This document shows positions 32,620 through 40,028 of a stretch of 64,000 bases of DNA, piece after piece. The translations under genes were made by a program, and so were the position numbers. Every line of letters begins with the position of its first letter. The first letter of the stretch is position 1. The notes below the pieces were generated by a model, which worked only from the letters and a program-made list of their open reading frames with translations, was not told the DNA's origin and did no database searches. This stretch comes from Streptomyces sp. NBC_00536 (GTDB lineage Bacteria; Actinomycetota; Actinomycetes; Streptomycetales; Streptomycetaceae): assembly GCF_036346295.1 (NCBI RefSeq), contig NZ_CP107819.1, forward strand, positions 7,378,001 to 7,442,000, in the 5' to 3' direction.

Positions 32620-33156
32620 ATGCGTGCTTCTCGCGCTCTCACCATGACCGCGGCGGTCATCGCCGTCGTCGGACTCGCCACTCCGTTCGCCAGTGCGAGC
32701 AGCAACGAGCCGGCCGGCGGCCCGGCCGGCGGACCCGGCGGCGGCGGGCCCGGCGGCGGGCCGAGAAACGTCTCGGTCTCCCCGTACTCGGTGCACCCGG
32801 GCGCCTCGATGGAGGTCAAGGCGGAGGGCTGCACCCGCGGCGGCACGGTCTGGTCGCCCGGCAACTTCGAGCAGGCGAACCTGTCGGGCGGGTCCCCGGC
32901 CTTCGCCACCGTGCACATCCGGCACAACGCCCGGACCGGGGACCAGAACCTCTCGGTCAAGTGCCACGACAACAGCCTCGTCGCCACCCAGCGCTTCCGG
33001 ATCCTGGAGGGCCGGGGCGCGCAGGGCGGACTCGGCGGCTCCATCGGCCCGTCCGCCACCGAGACCGCCATCGGCGCGGGCCTCGTGGGCACGGCCGCCC
33101 TCGGCGCGGGCATCCACGTGATGCGCCGCCGCCGCCCGGTCCACGGGCGGGTCTGA
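32620..33156 (+). CDS. Secreted Ig-like protein with GGLGGS-TM-Arg C-terminus (paralogue A)
   Basis: A 178-residue exported protein. A signal peptide of about 27 residues ends ASA. A Gly/Pro spacer (about 31-48) is followed by a beta-sandwich-like domain (about 49-131: VSVSPYSVHPGASMEVKAEG to SVKCHDN) with one likely disulfide, Cys71-Cys115. The C-terminus has GAQGGLGGS (GGLGGS at 136-141), a hydrophobic stretch (about 147-166) and MRRRR. It is paralogous to the gene at 33266-33796, which is convergent. The tripartite tail next to a sortase gene suggests wall or membrane anchoring. RBS GGAGG 7 nt before ATG. The function of the sandwich domain is unknown. Confidence 0.85.
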   Translation: MRASRALTMTAAVIAVVGLATPFASASSNEPAGGPAGGPGGGGPGGGPRNVSVSPYSVHPGASMEVKAEGCTRGGTVWSPGNFEQANLSGGSPAFATVHIRHNARTGDQNLSVKCHDNSLVATQRFRILEGRGAQGGLGGSIGPSATETAIGAGLVGTAALGAGIHVMRRRRPVHGRV

Positions 33157-33192
33157 CCGGCAGCCTCCCCGGTCGTGCCCAGCAGCCCGTGA

Positions 33193-33240
33193 ACCGCCGG
33201 TCGCCCCGAGTCCTGGCCAGGACTCGGGGCGACCGGCGGT
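33193..33240. terminator. 48-bp perfect palindrome between convergent secreted-protein genes
   Basis: Two 24-bp arms meet without a spacer (the arm begins ACCGCCGGTCGCCCCGAG), 36 nt after paralogue A and 25 nt before the end of paralogue B. It should act as a strong bidirectional terminator. A perfect arm this long without any mismatch is notable. Confidence 0.85.
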
Positions 33241-33265
33241 CGATGGTCGACAGTCGATACGGGGC

Positions 33266-33796
33266 TCAGTGCCCGCGGGCGTTCGTACGGCGCCGGACCG
33301 CGTACCCGGTCCCGGCGGCCGCGGCCAGGAGGAGACCCGCGCCCGCGGCCAGTTCGCCCGTGTCCATCCCGGCGACGCTGCCACCGAGACCGCCGCGCAC
33401 ACCGCGCGACGCGGCTGTGGACCTCGTGGTGGGGGTGCTCGTCCCGCCCGCGATGGTGAGATCGGTGGAACCGGTCTCGTTGTTGCAGGTGAAGTTGACG
33501 GAGTAACGGGCCCCGCGCCGGGCGTCCCGGTCCACCGTGACCCGTACGGTCTTGCCCTTCGGCACGCTCACGGTGTCGAAGATGCCGGAGGAGACGGTGG
33601 TGCTCGCCGCCGTACAGCCGGTGACCGAGAGCACGACCGAACCGCCGGGCGCGACCGTCGAGGGGGCGACGGCGAACCCGAACGAGGTGACCGGCTGGGC
33701 CCCCGCCGCGACGGCGCAGGACGCACCGAGCGCGAGGACGGTGCCCGCGGCCCCGGCGACGAGGAGAGCGGTGACTGACGTACGTATCGCGCCCAT
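33266..33796 (-). CDS. Secreted Ig-like protein with GGLGGS-TM-Arg C-terminus (paralogue B)
   Basis: A 176-residue exported protein, a diverged paralogue of the gene at 32620. A signal peptide (about 1-31) ends VAA. The sandwich domain (about 38-116) starts FAVAPSTVAPGGSVVLSVTG and carries one likely disulfide, Cys61-Cys104 (NFTCNNET). A Thr/Ser-rich spacer leads to RGVRGGLGGS (GGLGGS at 135-140). A hydrophobic helix (about 148-166) and RRR follow. The tail spacing is the same as in paralogue A, although the surrounding residues have diverged. That pattern fits recognition by a shared enzyme, presumably the adjacent class F sortase. Start ATG 33796. Confidence 0.85.
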   Translation of the reverse strand: MGAIRTSVTALLVAGAAGTVLALGASCAVAAGAQPVTSFGFAVAPSTVAPGGSVVLSVTGCTAASTTVSSGIFDTVSVPKGKTVRVTVDRDARRGARYSVNFTCNNETGSTDLTIAGGTSTPTTRSTAASRGVRGGLGGSVAGMDTGELAAGAGLLLAAAAGTGYAVRRRTNARGH

Positions 33797-34011
33797 GGTT
33801 CTTCTCCGGATCCCCGAGGAGCAGCTGCGGAACGGTTTCCGCACGTGGGGGGTCGTGCGCCTCGATGTCCGCCACGCTAGGTGCGCCCGCGGTGACCCGC
33901 GATCAGGAACGGGCGAATGGGGCATCCCGGTACGCCGAACCGGGGACGGAGGGCCCGCCCCCGGTTTGCCGGAACCCCGGGCGGGTGGGCCTTCGGCGCC
34001 GCGCCGCCGGA

Positions 34012-34797
34012 TCAGTCGCCGCCGAGCCCCAGGTGCGGGAACTGCTGGAAGAACGGCTCGGCCGTGGCCGAGACCCCCCGGCTGAACGGCGCGTCGAAGT
34101 CCCAGATGAGGAACAGCAGGAACGCGATCAGCGCGCTGAACAGCCCGGCGAGCAGCATCTCCCGGAAGGACCGCCGGATCTGCAAGGTGAAGATCAGCCC
34201 CACGGTCACCAGCGCTCCCGCGATCAGGCCGAACCAGACCACCCCCGGCATGGTGGCCCCGGCGCTCTGCAGCCGCGCGCTGCGGGCGTCGTCCACGGCC
34301 CCGACCTGGTCCACCAGCGGCTGGTAGGCCTGCCCCTCGTGGTCGGTCTGCGGCGTGTAGTCGGTCACGTCCCGGCGGATCCGGTCGAGCAGCTTGCCGC
34401 CCTCGTCCGAGACGTCCCCGCTGTCGGCCATCTCCTTCCACTCCTTCGTGACCACCAGGGACACGTAGGCGTCGACGTCGGCGCGGATCTTGGTGCGCAC
34501 CGGCGCGGGATAGACCTCGGAGCGGATGCTCACCTCGTGCAGCGCCTGGGCCTCCTGGCGCACGTACTCCTGGGCGGCCCCGCGGCCCTCCCAGACACCC
34601 GCGATCGCCAGGCCCAGCACGATCGCGTAGATCACCCCGATCATCATCGTCATGTACTCGATGACGTCGGGGGTCTCGTTGGGATCGTCGTCCTCACCGA
34701 TCCGCCGGTGGTTGAAGAAAGCGATGGTTAAGACGACGGCGCAGGCCGCTGCCATCGCGAGGGACAGGACGAGCCATTCCGACAAGGCAACTCCCAC
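34012..34797 (-). CDS. DUF4239 membrane protein containing a TTA codon
   Basis: A 261-residue protein with two N-terminal helices (about 8-27 and 48-68), a long extracytoplasmic or cytoplasmic helical domain and two C-terminal helices (about 186-206 and 213-232). This is the bestrophin-like DUF4239 architecture. Residue 23 (AVVLTIAFF) is encoded by TTA at 34729-34731, the only in-frame TTA noticed in the window, so translation should depend on the developmental tRNA gene bldA. The first start is GTG 34797; a TTG at 34785 has GGGAG just upstream and may be the true one. The function is unknown. Confidence 0.82.
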   Translation of the reverse strand: MGVALSEWLVLSLAMAAACAVVLTIAFFNHRRIGEDDDPNETPDVIEYMTMMIGVIYAIVLGLAIAGVWEGRGAAQEYVRQEAQALHEVSIRSEVYPAPVRTKIRADVDAYVSLVVTKEWKEMADSGDVSDEGGKLLDRIRRDVTDYTPQTDHEGQAYQPLVDQVGAVDDARSARLQSAGATMPGVVWFGLIAGALVTVGLIFTLQIRRSFREMLLAGLFSALIAFLLFLIWDFDAPFSRGVSATAEPFFQQFPHLGLGGD

Positions 34798-34869
34798 AAG
34801 AAACGAATCGGGTCAACGAAGAGGGCCGACACAGCGGGCCGAAGAAACGGTCAACGCACCGGGCCGGGG

Positions 34870-35562
34870 TCAGCGCGAGCGCAGCGCGACGATGGCGAGC
34901 ACGGCGGGGGCCGCCGTGAGCAGGGTGAAGGTGACCGGTGAGATGTGGTGCGCCACCGGTTTACGGGCCTGCGCGTGGTAAGCGGGCCTGGGCACCGGCT
35001 TCTTCGCGGGCGGCGCCACCACCGGGGCCGGCGGAGGCGGCGGCGCGGGCGGGGGCGGCGGCGCGGGAGCCCGGTACACCCGGGGCGCGGGCGGCGCCGG
35101 TTTCGGGGGCGCGGGCGGTGGCGGCGGGGGCTCGGGCGCCGGCGCGGGAGGCGCGGGCGGGGTGGGCTTCGGGGGCGGCGTGGGCGTGGGTTCGGGTTTC
35201 GGCGGTGTCGGTGTGGGCGTCGGAGCAGGGGTGGGCGTCGGGCACGGCGGGGGCGGGGGCGGGGGCGGGGGTGGCGGACAGGGCGGGGGCCACGGCAGGC
35301 AGTGGTGCCCGCCGTGGTGGCCGCAGTGGTTCCCGCCGTGGCCGTCGTGGTCGTCGTCGTGATGTCCGCCACCCCGGGAACCCCCGCCACCACCGCGGAG
35401 GCTCTCGCTCCGGGCTGCCGCGACCAGCTCGACGACGGTCCTGCCGTCGTCCGGGCCGGGCATCGCGTGGGCGCGGCTATCGGCCACGGCGGGTGTGGCG
35501 GACAGCGCCGCCCACACCAGCACCGGGACCGCCAGCAGGCGCCGGGCACAGGGTCTGTTCAC
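34870..35562 (-). CDS. Proline-rich secreted protein with C-terminal membrane anchor
   Basis: A 230-residue low-complexity protein. A signal peptide (ARRLLAVPVLVWAALSATPA) is followed by a short helical part. Then comes a His/Gly/Asp-rich segment (HHDDDHDGHGG, possibly metal-binding) and about 110 residues of Pro/Ala/Thr/Lys. A C-terminal hydrophobic helix ends ALRSR. The shape suits a wall-spanning stalk. It lacks the GGLGGS motif of its neighbours but belongs to the same surface cluster, 72 nt upstream of the DUF4239 gene and co-directional. The GTG start is inferred from the signal peptide; no strong ribosome-binding site is seen. Confidence 0.62.
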   Translation of the reverse strand: MNRPCARRLLAVPVLVWAALSATPAVADSRAHAMPGPDDGRTVVELVAAARSESLRGGGGGSRGGGHHDDDHDGHGGNHCGHHGGHHCLPWPPPCPPPPPPPPPPPCPTPTPAPTPTPTPPKPEPTPTPPPKPTPPAPPAPAPEPPPPPPAPPKPAPPAPRVYRAPAPPPPPAPPPPPAPVVAPPAKKPVPRPAYHAQARKPVAHHISPVTFTLLTAAPAVLAIVALRSR

Positions 35563-35820
35563 CCGGGGAGCATGGGGCCGCGTGCCCTCCGGCACTCCCG
35601 CACCAGCCTCCGTTCCTCCGAACGGGCGGAGTTGGGACCGTAGAGGTTTGAGCCACTGGACGGTGGTGTCCGATCGAGCGTCGATCAATTCCCAAAAGGT
35701 ATTTGTCGGTTTCGATCATTCCCGGCGGACGGGGCTCCTGGTGTGTTTGGTGTGTGACGAAGAACGGACCGCCAATTTCCGCTTTCGCTCGCTCCGTTGG
35801 GCAATGATCAGTACATTCGG

Positions 35821-35838
35821 CTCGGACAGCTGTCCGAG
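35821..35838. promoter_or_regulatory. Perfect 18-bp palindrome CTCGGACAGCTGTCCGAG
   Basis: It lies 37 nt upstream of the DUF574 start, in the 313-nt divergent gap that otherwise holds no gene. The length and perfect symmetry favour an operator of a dimeric regulator over chance. It could also be a leader hairpin. Confidence 0.6.
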
Positions 35839-35875
35839 ACGCCCGGACACCGACGGACTACGCTTGGAGACCCCG

Positions 35876-36697
35876 ATGGAGCGACCCGCCTGGGCCCCGC
35901 CAGGCATCGACATATCGGTGCCGAGCGTGTCCCGCATCTACGATTACTACCTCGGCGGCTCCCACAATTTCGAGGTCGACCGCCAGGCCGCCCGCCGGGC
36001 CATGGAATTCATCCCGGGGCTCCCCAAGATCATGCAGGCCAACCGGGCATTCATGCGCCGCGCCGTCCGGTACGCCGTCTCCCAGGGCGTCACCCAGTTC
36101 CTCGACATCGGGTCCGGCATCCCGACCTTCGGCAACGTCCACGAGATCGCCCAGGCCGCCAGCGACGAGGCCCGCGTCGTGTACGTCGACCACGACCCGG
36201 TCGCCGTCGCGCACAGCCAGGCCGTCCTGGCCGGCACCGAACGCACCGGCATCGCCGCCGCCGACCTGCGCAAGCCGGCGGACATCCTGGCGAGCCCCGA
36301 GGTGACCGGGCTGCTCGACCTGAACCGGCCGGTGGCCCTGCTCCTGGTCGCGGTCCTGCACTTCCTGGAGGACGCGGACGAGCCGTACGCCGCCGTCGCC
36401 GAGCTGCGCGACGCGCTGGCCCCCGGCAGCCTGCTGGTCCTCACGCACGCCTCGTACGAGGGGGTTCCGGTCGCGGAGGAGGTCGCGGGCGGGGCCGTCG
36501 GCGTCTACCGGGACATCCGCAACCCGCTGGTCATGCGCAGCGGTGCGGAGATCGCGGGCTTCTTCGACGGGTTGGAGTGGGTGGAGCCCGGGCTCGTCTC
36601 CATGCCCGAGTGGCGGCCGGAAGGCCCGCAGGACGGCGAGGTCCAGGAAGATCCGTACGCCTTCTCGGGCTTCGCGGGCGTGGGACGCAAGGCGTGA
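35876..36697 (+). CDS. DUF574 SAM-dependent methyltransferase-fold protein
   Basis: A 273-residue actinobacterial S-adenosylmethionine-binding protein. The family start PSVSRIYDYYLGGSHNFEVD is followed by the SAM loop FLDIGSGIPTFGNVHEIAQ, the acidic turn VVYVDHDPVAVAHSQ, and PVALLLVAVLHFLED. ATG 35876 has GGAGA about 7 nt upstream. DUF574 proteins are abundant in Streptomyces, often near XRE/DUF397 regulators, and a structure with SAM is known, but no substrate is established. Its TGA overlaps the GTG of the PAS-GGDEF-EAL gene (GTGA), so the two are made together. This hints at a link to c-di-GMP signalling. Confidence 0.92.
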   Translation: MERPAWAPPGIDISVPSVSRIYDYYLGGSHNFEVDRQAARRAMEFIPGLPKIMQANRAFMRRAVRYAVSQGVTQFLDIGSGIPTFGNVHEIAQAASDEARVVYVDHDPVAVAHSQAVLAGTERTGIAAADLRKPADILASPEVTGLLDLNRPVALLLVAVLHFLEDADEPYAAVAELRDALAPGSLLVLTHASYEGVPVAEEVAGGAVGVYRDIRNPLVMRSGAEIAGFFDGLEWVEPGLVSMPEWRPEGPQDGEVQEDPYAFSGFAGVGRKA

Positions 36698-39033
36698 GAC
36701 TCCCGGCACAGACGGCGGGGCAGGCGGACGCGGTGGCACCGGCGACGGCCGCGCCGGGTGCGGGCGTACCCGCGCCCGCACCCGCATCCGTACCGGCGCC
36801 CGTTCCCGTTCCTGCGTCCGTTCCCGTTCCCGCGACGGCGGCTCCCCGTGCGGTGACGGCGGCGGCGCCGACCGCACCGGCCGCGGGGCTGCCCGCCGAT
36901 CCGGAGGACCGCATCGGGCGGTTCGCGACCATCTGGAGCCGGGCCATCTTCCCGGTCACCGCCACCTCGCTCACCCGGGTGGAGTTCGAACGCCATCTCG
37001 TGCCGCTCGCCCGCACCCTGGCCGAGGCCCTGCACGCCCGGCCCTTCGACGCGTCCGTCGGCCAGCGCGTCGGCACCGAACTCGTCGCCGTGCACTGCAC
37101 CGACCCCGAGGCACTGGCGGGCACCCTCGGCGTGGTCGAGGCCTACCTTGTCCTGTACTGCGGCCCGGACGGCAGCGGGGTGGACGAGTCCGAGGAGTAC
37201 CGGGCCCGGTGCGCCCGGCTCCAGCACGGGATCGCGGCGGGCTTCGCCCGGGCGCTGCGGGAGCGCACGCTCAAGGAGCAGGAGGCCATCGCCCGGTCCG
37301 CGCTGACCGCCCGGATCGACGCCCAGCAGGCCCTGCACGCCAGCGAGGCGCGCTTCCGCGCGGTCTTCGAAGGCGCGGCGATCGGCATCGGCATCGCGGA
37401 CCTCCAGGGCAACGTCCTGGAGGTCAATGACACGCTGCTGCAGATGTTCGGCGGCCTGGAGGGGCACGTCCGCAGCCGCAACGTGAACGAGTGGAGCCAC
37501 CCGGACGACACCCCCCACGTGTGGCGGATGTACGGGGAGCTGGTGCGCGGCGAACGCGAGAGCTACCGCGTGGAGAAGCCGTACTACCGGCACGACGGGA
37601 CCGTCCTGTGGACGAACCTGACGGTGTCCCTGCTGCGGGACGCCGAGGGCACGCCGCAGTACCAGCTGGCCCTGATGGAGGACACCACCGAACGGCGGCT
37701 GCTGAACCTGCGGCTGCGCTACGAGGCCACCCACGACGCACTGACCGGACTGCCCAACCGGACCCTCTTCTTCGAACGGTTGGAGAAGGCACTGGGCGGG
37801 GCGGGGGGCGCCCGCTTCGGCCTGTGCTACCTCGACCTGGACGGCTTCAAGACGGTCAACGACAGCCTCGGCCACTCGGCGGGCGACCGGCTGCTGGTGG
37901 AGGTCGCGGACCGGCTGCAGAGCTGCGCCACCGGGCCCGGGGAGGTCGTCGCCCGGCTGGGCGGCGACGAGTTCGTGGCGCTGACCACCGGACCGGAGAC
38001 CGAGGAGAAGGTGACCGACCTGGCGATGCGGATCCTGTCCGTCCTCGCCACCCCGATCCGCCTGGAGGGCCGCGAGCTGACGGTCCGGGGCAGCATCGGC
38101 ATCGTGGAGGGTCCGGCGGGCTCGCGGACCGCGGCCGAGGTGCTGCGCAGCGCCGACATCACGATGTACCGGGCGAAGGCGGCCGGGGGCAACCGCTTCG
38201 AGTTCGCCGACGAGGAGGCGGACGCCCGGGCGATCACCCGGCACGGCCTGACCAACGCGCTGCCCGCCGCCCTGGAACGCGGTGAGTTCTTCATCGAGTA
38301 CCAGCCGCTGGTGCACATGCACGACGGCAGCGTGCACGGTGCCGAGGCCCTGGTGCGCTGGTCGCACCCGCAGTACGGGGTGCTCGGACCGGACCGGTTC
38401 ATCCCGCTCGCCGAACGGACCGGCCTGATCGTGCCGCTCGGCCGCTGGGTCCTGGAAGAGGCGGTCCGCCAGGCCCGCAACTGGCAGCGCGAACACGGCG
38501 GTTCCGCCCTGCGCATCAACGTCAACCTCTCACCGACCCAGCTCCACCACCCCGGCCTGGTCGCCGACACGGTGGCGGTGCTGGAGAACTCCGGCCTGGC
38601 CCCCGGCGCGCTGTGCCTGGAGGTCACCGAGTCGGCCCTGATCGGCGCCGATGACGAACTCCTCGAACCGCTGCGGCGGCTCGCCGCGCTCGGCGTGGAC
38701 ATCGCCCTCGACGACTTCGGCACCGGCTACTCGAACCTGGCGAACCTGCGCCGTCTCCCGGTGAGCGTCCTGAAACTGGACCGCTCCTTCACGCAGGGCA
38801 TGCAGCAGGAACCCGCGAACCCGGTCGACGTGAAGATCGTGGAGGGCATCGTCGCCCTGGCCCACAGCCTCGAACTGGCCGTGACGGTCGAGGGAGTAGA
38901 AACCGGCGTCCAGGCGGCCCAACTCCGCGCCCTCGGCTGCGACACGGCCCAAGGCTGGTACTACGCCCGCCCCGGCGCCCCCGACCGCATCCACGCCCTC
39001 TCCCTCCGCGACGCCGTCCCCACCCCGGGCTAG
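36694..39033 (+). CDS. rmdA: PAS-GGDEF-EAL cyclic-di-GMP enzyme (RmdA-like)
   Basis: A 779-residue cytoplasmic protein. The Ala/Pro/Val-rich repetitive N-terminus (about 1-65) looks disordered. A helical sensory region (about 70-210) precedes a PAS domain (about 212-335: FRAVFEGAAIGIGIADLQGN). The GGDEF domain has RLGGDEFVAL near 425 (intact site), with DALTGLPNR at its start. The EAL domain has GAEALVRWSHPQYG near 550, LDDFGTGYSNL near 675 and LKLDRSFTQGM, so catalytic residues are largely kept. It is predicted to degrade and perhaps make c-di-GMP. The order and the neighbouring sdh genes recall S. coelicolor RmdA, which affects aerial development. The stop TAG is part of the CTAG edge of a MITE-like element. 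Confidence 0.88.
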   Translation: MRLPAQTAGQADAVAPATAAPGAGVPAPAPASVPAPVPVPASVPVPATAAPRAVTAAAPTAPAAGLPADPEDRIGRFATIWSRAIFPVTATSLTRVEFERHLVPLARTLAEALHARPFDASVGQRVGTELVAVHCTDPEALAGTLGVVEAYLVLYCGPDGSGVDESEEYRARCARLQHGIAAGFARALRERTLKEQEAIARSALTARIDAQQALHASEARFRAVFEGAAIGIGIADLQGNVLEVNDTLLQMFGGLEGHVRSRNVNEWSHPDDTPHVWRMYGELVRGERESYRVEKPYYRHDGTVLWTNLTVSLLRDAEGTPQYQLALMEDTTERRLLNLRLRYEATHDALTGLPNRTLFFERLEKALGGAGGARFGLCYLDLDGFKTVNDSLGHSAGDRLLVEVADRLQSCATGPGEVVARLGGDEFVALTTGPETEEKVTDLAMRILSVLATPIRLEGRELTVRGSIGIVEGPAGSRTAAEVLRSADITMYRAKAAGGNRFEFADEEADARAITRHGLTNALPAALERGEFFIEYQPLVHMHDGSVHGAEALVRWSHPQYGVLGPDRFIPLAERTGLIVPLGRWVLEEAVRQARNWQREHGGSALRINVNLSPTQLHHPGLVADTVAVLENSGLAPGALCLEVTESALIGADDELLEPLRRLAALGVDIALDDFGTGYSNLANLRRLPVSVLKLDRSFTQGMQQEPANPVDVKIVEGIVALAHSLELAVTVEGVETGVQAAQLRALGCDTAQGWYYARPGAPDRIHALSLRDAVPTPG

Positions 39034-39209
39034 GGCGTGTTTTAAAAGTTCCGCCTGGCCCGCGACGCCTGGCACCGCGCCTCGCTGCGTTGTCGGAACG
39101 CCCGATTACGTCCAGTAGGCGGGCGATCCTCCGCCTTGCGATGCACGGCGCCAGACGCCGCGGGCCGCGCCCTCCGGGCGCCCGGCGCTACTTTTAAAAC
39201 ACGCCCTAG
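39030..39209. mobile_element. MITE-like palindromic element, CTAG-bounded, 180 bp
   Basis: Terminal inverted repeats are perfect over 20 bp (CTAGGGCGTGTTTTAAAAGT), with CTAG at both edges. The AT-rich TTTTAAAA arm stands out from the GC-rich surroundings. The interior is related to the 23150-23317 element in opposite orientation, although the tips differ. It lies between two convergent genes, supplies the stop codon of the PAS-GGDEF-EAL gene, and should terminate transcription as a hairpin. Confidence 0.8.
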
Positions 39210-39213
39210 GCGG

Positions 39214-39831
39214 TCAGCCGATCCCGGTGACGACCGAGGCAACGGACAGGAACAGCGCGCCCAGGGCCCCCGCGCAGCCGTAGAGCCGCACCTCGGGTCG
39301 GGCGTCGTATCGGCGGACATAGCGGGTGGTGGCCGCGGCGAAGGCCAGGCCGCCGGTGATGAACCAGGGTCCCCACAGGTAGAGGTACCAGTGGGTCAGC
39401 CCGGCCAGATCCGGCGCGACGACGCGTGCTCCGGCCTCCACCAGCACCCCGTGGACGACGAACAGGCAGCCGTGCCAGATGAGGAGCACCGTCGCGCCGG
39501 CGCCACAGAACACCGTGAGCCGGCCCGTCCACGTGCCGCGGCGCCGCGTCAGGCCGATGCCGACCAACGCCCCGAAGAGCTTCAGCAAACCGGTCACCCA
39601 CAAGACGGCCAGGAACCACGTCACCCGGTCCTCGGCAAGCTTCACCAGCGACGGAGCCACCGTGGACCGCGCGCCGAAGGTGCTGCCCAGAGCCCAGATG
39701 AAACTGGGTACCGCGAACAGAACTCCCCACGCCCCAGCGGCAAACCCGGGCCACCTGCCCATACGGAGGCGGAGCGGCCGGCTCGTGGCCGGACGTACCG
39801 GCCTGTCCAATGAATGCTCGATCGTCGTCAC
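39214..39831 (-). CDS. DUF3995-like multi-pass membrane protein
   Basis: A 205-residue protein with four to five helices: AAGAWGVLFAVPSFIWALG (about 28-48), WFLAVLWVTGLLKLFGALVG, FCGAGATVLLIWHGCLFVVH and LYGCAGALGALFLSVASVV. The first helix with W-G-x-L-F-A-V-P-S-F-I-W is typical of DUF3995-type proteins; assignment is moderate. GTG 39831 is the likely start, with an upstream extension possible. It ends 5 nt from the MITE-like element. The function is unknown. Confidence 0.7.
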   Translation of the reverse strand: MTTIEHSLDRPVRPATSRPLRLRMGRWPGFAAGAWGVLFAVPSFIWALGSTFGARSTVAPSLVKLAEDRVTWFLAVLWVTGLLKLFGALVGIGLTRRRGTWTGRLTVFCGAGATVLLIWHGCLFVVHGVLVEAGARVVAPDLAGLTHWYLYLWGPWFITGGLAFAAATTRYVRRYDARPEVRLYGCAGALGALFLSVASVVTGIG

Positions 39832-40028
39832 GACTCCACCGTCGCCGAGCCCCGACGACAGGGCGTCGTCCCCGCGAACGATCAGGCTCCCCCGCACGGG
39901 GGAGTGCCCCTCGACGCGCCACCGCCACCGACCGGGCGCCGTCCTGGTCGGCCAGGTCGGGAATCAGGCGCCGCGCCTCCGAGCTCCAGAAACGGGTCGG
40001 GGTTCGGGTTCGGTCCGGCGGTACGGGG

